Below, in pieces: positions 53,041 to 61,051 of a DNA stretch of 64,000 nucleotides. How positions within the stretch are numbered: the stretch's first letter is position 1; the number at the start of each line of letters is the position of its first letter. Made by a program: the position numbers and the translations under genes. Source of the stretch: Symsagittifera roscoffensis (taxonomy: Eukaryota; Xenacoelomorpha; Acoela; Convolutidae); NCBI RefSeq assembly GCF_963678635.1, contig NC_087065.1:56076397-56140396 (forward strand), written 5' to 3'. The notes beneath the pieces were generated by a model. That model worked only from the letters and a program-made list of their open reading frames with translations. It did no database searches and was not told where the DNA came from.

Positions 53041-53879
53041 AAAAGAAAAGTTATTTAGCTTCGTTCCAATCATGACTGCAAAGGGCTTAAATATGATATA
53101 TCACTAATTCCATTCAGAATAATTTTTAAGGTACCTGATTTTGTGAGAAAAAAAAACAAAAAAAAACTATAAAAAATCACGATTACAAAGTTTCTCTCCA
53201 TTGTCAATGGTCGTATTATTATTAACTTTTGCAATTGAAACTCTTGCATGAAAACTAGGAAATTCGATAATTATTTTCTCACACCAAAAACAAAAACTTA
53301 CTCAAAATGAAACTACAACATTTCAGAAACAACAAATTCTGTGCCAAAAAAAATCTGTGTTATTTTTTTGCTAAGCCACAGTCAATTTTTGTTTTAAAAT
53401 GTTCTGTTCTGGAAACATCGTTTTTTGTTTAATTCTTCGCTTCCAAATTTGACTTAAAAACAATCATTTCAAATCAATTTTTTTCGACACGGAGAAAACT
53501 TTTTAGACTTTTCAAAAATCAATTGAATCATGACTGAATTGAGATACGAATAAATACAAAGTTCCTCCCAATTTTCAGTGGTCCAAACAACAAATACTAT
53601 AGTTTCAACGAGAACGCTTTACTTGACTTAATAAAACCGAAAGAGTTAAATATAACAGCTTTTCTGAATCGACCTCTAACACTTATCATTGGGGCTTTTC
53701 GTTTCCAAATTTGAACTTGGAATATTTATTCAAGCGACATATTGCGATATACCAATCAAACAGAAACTGGAGTCAAACGCCTGTTCACTTCTGATGATTT
53801 AGTTTCAATCAAAGATCAAAACATAAGTCATCTAAAAATTCTCGTAAAGTTACTCAAATAATTTCAAGGTGGCGTTAAA

Positions 53880-55580
53880 ATGATCAAAACTGTGCTGATA
53901 CCAGCGTCACTGCTTGCTTTTTTTGCGTTCAAAAATGTCGCTTGCGTTACCACTGTTTCTCCGTCCAGGGGCGAAGTTTGGCCAAAGCCTCAGCAGCAAT
54001 CCAAGTCCGACCAAGTCCTTCAAATTTCTACCTCATTCCAGATGATAGTAGCTGGAGATTACTGCGAAATTTTGGAAAAATCTGTCCAGCGACATATGGA
54101 TATAATAATGGGAGGAATGAGCTACCGTTACCGACAATCAGAAAAAGCTGAGCAATTTTATTCGGACAGTGTTCTGAAAACTCTTACAATTGATGTTGGC
54201 GCTGGTTGCACCGACGCTTACCCAACATCAGAAATGGATGAATCCTACGATCTGGATGTCAGTTCGGGTACAAGTACATTAATTAGCAGCGAAGTTTGGG
54301 GCGCTCTCAGGGGCATTGAAACTTTTACTCAACTCATGTACAAGGACGTGAGCACTTCAATGAGAGTCATGAACAAAACGTCGATTCACGACTACCCTAG
54401 GTTCAACTTCCGGGGATTTTTGATTGACAGTTCGAGACACTTTCTCAGTTTAGAGAACATAAAACTTCACATTGATGCTATGGAAGCCACGAAGTATAAC
54501 GTTCTTCATTGGCATATAGTAGATGATCCTAGTTTCCCATTTCAAAGTAAAGTCTATCCTGATCTAGCACGTGACGGTGCTTTCAACGCATACACTCACA
54601 TATACACATACAACGACGTTATTGAAGTTCTGGAATACAGTCGACTCAGAGGCGTTCGGGTAGTTCCCGAATTTGACACTCCTGGACATACCCTCTCCTG
54701 GGGTGCCGGATATCCGCAACTTCTAAGCCAGTGCATTGATGACTCTGGTACTACGACCTATTCTGGCCCTCTGGATCCCAGGATCCAAACGACGTATGAT
54801 TTTGTCCAAGCGTTGTTCACTGAAATCAATTCTTTGTTTCTGGACGAAACATTGTTTCTCGGTGGCGACGAGGTTGCGTATGACTGCTGGGAAAGTAACC
54901 CCATTTACCAGGAGTTCATTGACCAATATAACTTGACTGATTACGCCGGTCTGGAAAGTTTTTACATTGAAAAACTCCTAGAGATTGTTCAAAACCTTCC
55001 GCTTAAGAGACAGGCAGTTGTGTGGCAGGAAGTATTTGACAACGGTCTTAACATCTCGAAATCAACTGTGGTCAATGTCTGGAAATCAGGGGGATACCAG
55101 GATGAGCTCTCGTCTGTAACCGCACAAGGATTTGACGTCATTCTATCCGCGCCGTGGTACCTTAACTACATAAGCTATGGTCAGGACTGGAAGAATTATT
55201 ACCAAGTCGAACCAATGGACTTCAGCGGGACTGAAACGCAAAAAGACCATTTTGTGGGCTGCGAAGCATGCATGTGGGGCGAGTACGTGGACGATACAAA
55301 TTTTTTAGCCACAACCTGGCCGAGAGCAGCAACAGTTGCCGAACGGGCTTGGAGTAACAAAAATACGACGGATATTAACGACGCTCAGTCAAGATTGGAC
55401 GAGTTGAGATGTCGGCTGATCAATCGCGGAGTTCCTGCAGAGCCGATTGCGCCCGGCTTCTGCGAACAAGAGTGGAACGTGAAAGGAATGAAAAAAGAAC
55501 ACGAAGAGAAACGTTCAAGAGGATTGAAATTTTTTCATGACCATAAAATAAAGATGAAAACTTTGCGCCTCATTCATTAG
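53880..55580 (+). CDS. beta-hexosaminidase (GH20), intronless
   Basis: It hydrolyses terminal beta-linked N-acetylhexosamine from glycoconjugates, normally in lysosomes or secreted. The 566-residue protein has a hydrophobic signal peptide (about 1-21, LIPASLLAFFAF), an N-terminal GH20b-type domain (about 30-165) and the catalytic barrel (about 170-520). Diagnostic motifs: NFRGFLIDSSRHF with the substrate-binding Arg178, HWHIVDD at 210-216, VVPEFDTPGHTLSWG, and the catalytic Asp330-Glu331 pair in FLGGDEVAYDCW; later AWSNKNTTD and several N-glycosylation sequons. Length suits HEXA/HEXB (about 530-560). The ATG at 53880 is chosen because it starts the signal peptide. Unlike the other genes here and HEX genes in general, there is no intron. 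All key residues are intact, so it is probably functional. Confidence 0.93.
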   Translation: MIKTVLIPASLLAFFAFKNVACVTTVSPSRGEVWPKPQQQSKSDQVLQISTSFQMIVAGDYCEILEKSVQRHMDIIMGGMSYRYRQSEKAEQFYSDSVLKTLTIDVGAGCTDAYPTSEMDESYDLDVSSGTSTLISSEVWGALRGIETFTQLMYKDVSTSMRVMNKTSIHDYPRFNFRGFLIDSSRHFLSLENIKLHIDAMEATKYNVLHWHIVDDPSFPFQSKVYPDLARDGAFNAYTHIYTYNDVIEVLEYSRLRGVRVVPEFDTPGHTLSWGAGYPQLLSQCIDDSGTTTYSGPLDPRIQTTYDFVQALFTEINSLFLDETLFLGGDEVAYDCWESNPIYQEFIDQYNLTDYAGLESFYIEKLLEIVQNLPLKRQAVVWQEVFDNGLNISKSTVVNVWKSGGYQDELSSVTAQGFDVILSAPWYLNYISYGQDWKNYYQVEPMDFSGTETQKDHFVGCEACMWGEYVDDTNFLATTWPRAATVAERAWSNKNTTDINDAQSRLDELRCRLINRGVPAEPIAPGFCEQEWNVKGMKKEHEEKRSRGLKFFHDHKIKMKTLRLIH

Positions 55581-55625
55581 AAAATCATATAAAATATTAT
55601 AATCAAAATTAGAATGGAAATTTAC

Positions 55626-55643
55626 AATAAAAATTACAATAAA
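55626..55643 (+). terminator. polyadenylation signals for the hexosaminidase gene
   Basis: Two AATAAA hexamers at 55626-55631 and 55638-55643 lie 46-63 bp after the TAG stop of the hexosaminidase ORF, a normal place for cleavage and polyadenylation signals. No genomic poly(A) tract follows. Confidence 0.6.
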
Positions 55644-56019
55644 ATTTTGCTGAGCCCTTTAGAAATATTGTGCTGCATGCCAGCCACCATGTTACTGCTC
55701 GAACAATGAAGACATGGTTTAAGAAGTTGTCACAAACCGTTAAAAATAACTATAAAGAGCTCTTCACGGAGAACCGCTGTTGTGCCCGTGATTAGAATTT
55801 TTTTACTGGTCTATGTTTTGGCAATTTTTTTTCCATGCTGATGGCAAACGAAGGAGGTATTGAAAAGCATCAAAAATGAATTCAAACCTATCCAATGGAA
55901 AAATAGAACGCGAAAAACATCAATGGGGTTTTGTCAATTCCAATTAAATTGGCCTGAACTCTGAAACCACCAGTCGTTCTGCTTCTTCTTCATTCTATTA
56001 CGACCCGTGACGTCCTAGA

Positions 56020-57720
56020 ATTGGGACATTAGACGCTGTCTCTTTGGTCTAAATGGTGTTTCGTTCTCTTAATCCTTGTCAGGTTAGTCGCACTCTGCTC
56101 GATGCCGCATATGTTGCAGGTGGCACGTTTACCCGGTTTTTGCTTCTCTTTCGCTTCTGTACAAGCTCTGACGTGATTTTCCCATGAACCCTGGTCCTTG
56201 GCCGTTCTAGATGGATTTTCAGCTCGTGTTGTGTTCTGCGCTCTTGTTTGCACATATGCGGTCACATTCCACCTATTGGCACCTGTAGCCTTGTGTTGGC
56301 AATTTTTCTGTCGCGTATTGTGATTTTCGCGGTTTCTGCTCTTTACTGCTGGATCCCGCACATCTGCGACTCCCACTTTTCTAAGAAGGATGGTACGTAT
56401 TTTTATCGCCTTATTCCACTTTTTCCGGTCACGGGTAAGGTTCTACTGGTATGTCCAGTTTTTGCACATCTCGTTTTGCAGTCTTCGCTAGTAGGATATC
56501 AGTCCATTGTGCAAGCCTCTCTTTTTAATCAGTTTTTTCTTCCAATGTCCTAATACGGCTTTTCTCACTGTCCTGGTGCTGGGCATGCGCAGTACGTGTG
56601 CGATCCGTTCCAGTGCCCTCTTCTCTAATTTGCTCCGCATTGAGGTTTTTCTTAGCTCATTTCTGATCTGGTAGCTGTTTGTTCTGGTTTCTTGCATGCA
56701 TTTTAGGGCAAGCACTCGCCCTCCGTTCCATATGAATCTGTAAGCTTTGTCCGCCACACTCTTCATTTTTTAAAATTTCAGCGGAATACCATAGTCTTAC
56801 CGCCGAGTCGAACAGCATCGTTGATTCTACGTTGCTTGGATTATAATTTCCTCACTGCTACTTGTCGATTTTGATTTCCGAAGCCATCATTTAACTTTAA
56901 ACAACGCGCAAAGCCCACGCTTAAGACATGCGGCCATATCGTCATACTTGTCGATTCTGGTCCATGACATGCGGGTTTTACTAGCGGCTTCCGTTGCAAG
57001 GGAGATGATTTCCTCTTTGCAATTATGCCCCATTTTTTACCTGGTGTCTCCTCGAGTATCTAGGAGAAGAGCACCCACCATCTCAGCTTTTGACTTCGCC
57101 ACTTCTCGTAGGATCTCAAAACCTTTTCCTTCTCGGAAAACTTACCCATGCCTTTCTGACATTCTACGTCCAAATTGTGGTGAGCTAATGCTTCCCCAGG
57201 GTTTTTGCGGCATTGGTCAATTTTTAGTCCTGTAGGCTCTGTCCTCTTTCTCTCCTACGTTTCGGCAGGCGATGCATTCTCAGATGTTTACCTACTGGTT
57301 CACCCTTGGGAATGTCTTCTCGCTCGTTCGGTTGGTTGGCAGCAATCTCCTAGAAACTCCCGGGACCACTGTACGTCCTAACCTAGTTTCGTGCAATACC
57401 AGTAGAGCCATTCCTTGCATCCGTTGCACTTTACAGACCAAGTCTTCCTTGAGATGACAACTAGGCATTTCGTGCATCTCCACTTCTTTGGGCCTGGGTT
57501 TGTTTCCACGCCATGCATCAAGGCCCATCTCATTAAGGTTCCAGCATGTCTCCGTCCCATTATCGTCTGGTGTCTTCTCCTGAAGTCAGCTACATCCCCG
57601 TAGGATTTGATAGGGATCTTCGGCTTCATAGTGTAGCCCAGGCTGAACCCACTACCGAGCCTCTGTATCCGCCTGGTTTGCCCTTTGTTCTCTCATTAGG
57701 ATCTGCGCTTGTTTCCTGCA
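56020..57720 (-). mobile_element. CR1/L2-like non-LTR retrotransposon remnant
   Basis: On the minus strand the N-terminal part (57378-57629) encodes HGVETNPGPKKW followed by a zinc-finger-like CTKC...CNGC...WLYWYC region. The C-terminal part (56488-56766) encodes SMRSKLEKRALERIAHVLRM and RKAVLGHWKKK, the tail typical of CR1/L2-type RT proteins, then CNICGIEQSATNLTRIKRTKH, a C2H2-like finger (56029-56376). Endonuclease and RT core are missing and frames are broken. Confidence 0.72.
57489..57512 (-). other. 2A-like (StopGo) motif in the LINE remnant
   Basis: The encoded HGVETNPGP matches the 2A consensus D(V/I)ExNPGP except Gly for Asp. 2A-like motifs are known at the N-terminus of some non-LTR retrotransposon proteins in marine invertebrates, where they separate a leader from the rest. 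Activity here is unproven. Confidence 0.6.
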
Positions 57721-57729
57721 AGAAAGAAC

Positions 57730-59155
57730 TATCACCTTCAATATGTGAACTCGTCACAAGTTAAAATGTTTAGCATAGTCAAAAAAATATATTTCTTTGA
57801 AGTTTTCCGTAACGAAGAATCCTCGAACATTACGAGGCCAAAATGTGCACTGGATAGGAGCACAAGTTTGTGTCTGTATGTTCCTGGGTTCCAGAAACAA
57901 GTCTTTAAACATGTTAAAATTTTGTCGGAACGATCAAAGAGAAGGAAAGAACAAAAGAAGAACAAAAGGAGCGTCCTTGTTGCGGAATCCGCTTACAATG
58001 CACAAAACGCTCAGTTTGGCCTCGTAATGGAAGAATTACGAAGATAATTTTACAATTCTAATGATATCAGTGTTTATAAAATTTGTCAGTTTAATTTTGC
58101 GTATTTAATATTTAACCGTAAGAGTTTGTCCACTGGCCTTGAAATTTTGAAATTCGATGATATGAAATTGGCTCCGAGCTTTGTAAAACAAAATTAACGA
58201 CCTTGAGGCTCTTCTCAAACTTTCAGTTTAAAAAATTTTACAACATTTTTTTCGGCTCTCAAATCAACTTGCATAAAACACAATCAAAAACGTTTAAATT
58301 GTGTCTCAAAATCAAGTTGCCCAATTACTTCTTGTATCTGGGTACAGAAAAACGGACATAAGGCGCCCATAAATTAGTCAAATTTTTAGGACATTGAACT
58401 CATTGTTTCAAGATTATCAATGTAATAAGCTAATTATTACTATACTAGCTTATTTATTTTCTCTAGCTTGTTAACCTTGTTCAATCATTCTTCAATTTTT
58501 GTCATATTTTTGCGACCAGCACATCTTATGATGGGCTTCGAGCTGAATTTTTTTATTGAATTCAAATGCGAGCTACTAGCTGCATGAATGCCACCCTCTA
58601 CCTCTAATTAAAACAACAAGTTTATAAAATGAAATACTGGTTTTCTATTTACCTGCAAAAATAGTTAACATAGCCAATCGAAGATTGGCAAAGAGTAACG
58701 AACGCAAGTAAACATAAAACTTTCTTGAAAAAATCTCAACTTTCGAAAATTCAAAGAAAAAAATAGTTGCCCTTTAAGCTATTTGAATTTCTAGAACAAT
58801 TTATGATTGGCGCTTTTTTGATAACATGAACCCAACTTGAGAAAACTGGTTCAACAGGTAAAGTTTTTATTCCGCTGAGAAATCTTATAAATAAATTCCA
58901 CTTTCGAAACTAGAAATCGTTCACGTTTTTAGCGCCATTTCTACGTTCGTATTTGGAGAGTGCTTTTGACGTCACTTTCAGCAGATGAATTTCAATTGAA
59001 CTCAAAAAGTGCCTTATACCTAAGTGCATCAATATTTTAAGACTTTTCCTGACAAAAAAAAACAAAAAAAATCAGCAAGACCTATATAAGAGTCTTCACT
59101 ACGTTCATTACTCTTAATCGTAAATTTAGAGATATTGAAACCATCTGAGTATTCA
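57730..59155. other. non-coding stretch
   Basis: No supported gene. A GCGGAATCCGCTTACAATGC piece near 57980 belongs to the GGAATCCGC repeat family also seen at 6450 and 15280. Confidence 0.5.
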
Positions 59156-60252
59156 TCAAATGGAATTTGACAAAGAATTGGTAAGAGCATCATTCACAGA
59201 TAGAGCAGTCACAATTTCCACTCCTAAGTCTTCATACACCGTGTGTTCCAACTGCTTTACTATGTGCAACCAATCTTCTGAACTCGTTTCCTTGTCGCTG
59301 AAAATACAATTTGGCTCAATGATAGCCTGGCTTGAAGCTTCTTCTAATTTCGCCACATTTTGAGCCAAAACAAGAAGTGTAAAATCCAAAGTGCGTAAAA
59401 ACTCGCCAGCCACTTCGATATTGATGTCTTTCAGCAGAAGTAACGCAATCTGGCCACAAGGTAATAACACTTGGTCTTTTCCAGGGTATTTCTGCATTGA
59501 CAAAGCTCGAGCTAACTTGACCGAAGGCACAGAAAGCAGAAGGTCAATGTAGTCTGCACGCTCGAAACAAGCAGTGTCCTGGGCGAATGAAATAGCAGCT
59601 GGTATGTCGCCTCTGAAGGCCATACATCTTATAGCGTCATGGTACAACCCCAAACGCATGTAGATGTTTTCTGCGACCACTGAACCATGGACCTGGTTAT
59701 GCTTATCGCACGCCAACAAATCGGCAACTTGTTTCGAAGTACTTAACCAACCGTTCTGAAACCACTGATATACTAGCTTTTGTTCACCGGTTTTGACCAT
59801 TGCTCGAACGAATTCGGAGCTCATTTCGTCGTTAAGAACAGTCGTCGTTCCATTTTGTTGAGTTGACATGATAGCTTTTGCGTAATGGTACATTATCCTC
59901 TCATTGGGGTTATTGTCTTGAACTTCTTTGAACTTTCGGAACGTCTCTGCATTTCTCATCACGCCTTTGGGGCTATCAGCCGCGTGCCAAGCTGCTTGTT
60001 CATACCTCTTTTCATCAAACAGAATGTGGAAATGTTCTACGTGATGAATAATATTTGATGCTTCCGTTTCGCCCAAGAGCTCATCTCTTGAGTTTTCGTC
60101 AAGCTGGTCTGCAAACTGAACAGATCGCATGAAGGCCTGAACAAGTGACTCGTAAACATGCTCGGCAATTGTCTTTCCTATTACTTCTTTTTCGTTGTAG
60201 CTTTCCGCAGCTTCGTTTGCCACCGAAATTAAGTACAATTCCTTCTGCAAGT
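59156..60252 (-). CDS. CLHC1-like clathrin-linker protein, last exon (partial)
   Basis: A 365-residue open exon follows the acceptor TTTGAATTTAG and ends TGA. It is all-helical in character: KELYLISVANEAAESYNE, RYEQAAWHAADSPKGVMRN, MVKTGEQKLVYQWFQNGWL, LYHDAIRCMAFRGDIPAAIS. The repeated helix pairs and the AAxxAAxSPKGVxRN phrase fit the clathrin heavy-chain linker/repeat solenoid of CLHC1. The sequence lacks an ATG at the start and opens at a splice site, so upstream exons must exist; none was found up to 64000. Alternative: another vesicle-coat-like TPR/CHCR protein. CLHC1 function itself is poorly known. Confidence 0.6.
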
Positions 60253-60530
60253 CTAAATTCAAAATATACTTTAGCTATAAAACCTTTTTCATAATTATGC
60301 TAAAAATGATTTGAGGTTCACATTGAAGGTTAAAAAGCATCAATTAGTGCACTTGGCTGTAATTAGGCATAAATCATTTTTTGATCTCATAATTCAAGAC
60401 ACAGAGGTGCAGTTGCGAGTTGCATACGCCAGCAGAAACAAGGCAAATAGAAGACTAATTCAGATGAAACAAAATCATTTAGCGCTTGCTCATTAAAGTT
60501 AATAAAAAATTTCAACTGGTAGTCGAGTTC

Positions 60531-60850
60531 CTAGGGCGGATCTAGGATTTTCTCAGTAGGGGGGGGCGGATTTTCAAAAAAAAAAATTCGAAAATTTTAT
60601 CGACTTTTTTTTAAGTCGAGTAAATTGATTTTTTGAGCTCTCCCAAAGTACTAAAAAGGCGTTTTTAGGCACTTTTTGAAAATTTTTGACCAAAAAATTG
60701 CGTATTTTTGGCGAGCGCTCCCCCTCAAAATTAGTGTAGATTGGCGCTTTTAGAAAAACTTTGGGGTCCGTCAGCCAAAAATAGATATCTCAAAATAGTT
60801 CAAAGGGTGGACCCTTTGGGTAAGCAGGGGGTAGAATCCCTGAGGGGGTG
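60531..60850. mobile_element. family-1 MITE within the inverted copy
   Basis: It is the counterpart of the 40516-40902 MITE, about 67 bp shorter, sharing the unusual terminus GAGGGGGTG before ATATTTAT. Its outer end (CTAGGGCGG) is not followed by a target duplication, unlike the source copy. Confidence 0.8.
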
Positions 60851-61051
60851 ATATTTATAGAAGAAATGCATGTGCCATTCGTGATTATTCCTTACCAAGA
60901 TACCTTTGCAAAAGAAAGGGATTGTCGAGTAGATCCATTAGATCTTGTATACGGACCTTATTTTATGCGTCGACCTTATTTTATGTCTAGGAGCCATAGC
61001 CGAAATTTCACTGCAAACAACAAAGTGTTCTAAATCTACCTGTGTATCCTG
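60531..61051 (-). repeat. inverted copy of CIMIP2 exon 3 end and intron 3
   Basis: Read on the minus strand this matches 40313-40902 from the last 14 bases of CIMIP2 exon 3 (CAGGATACACAG) through TAGATTTAGAACACTTTGTT and the intron to the right end of the intronic MITE. The non-MITE parts are 203 and 201 bp. The copy stops exactly at the MITE terminus (CTAGGGCGGATCTAGG). Confidence 0.85.

Noticed and set aside
60311-60496. 61-residue plus-strand frame near the CLHC1-like exon
   Set aside because: Reasonable composition but no homologue, motif or splice partner; not enough to call.
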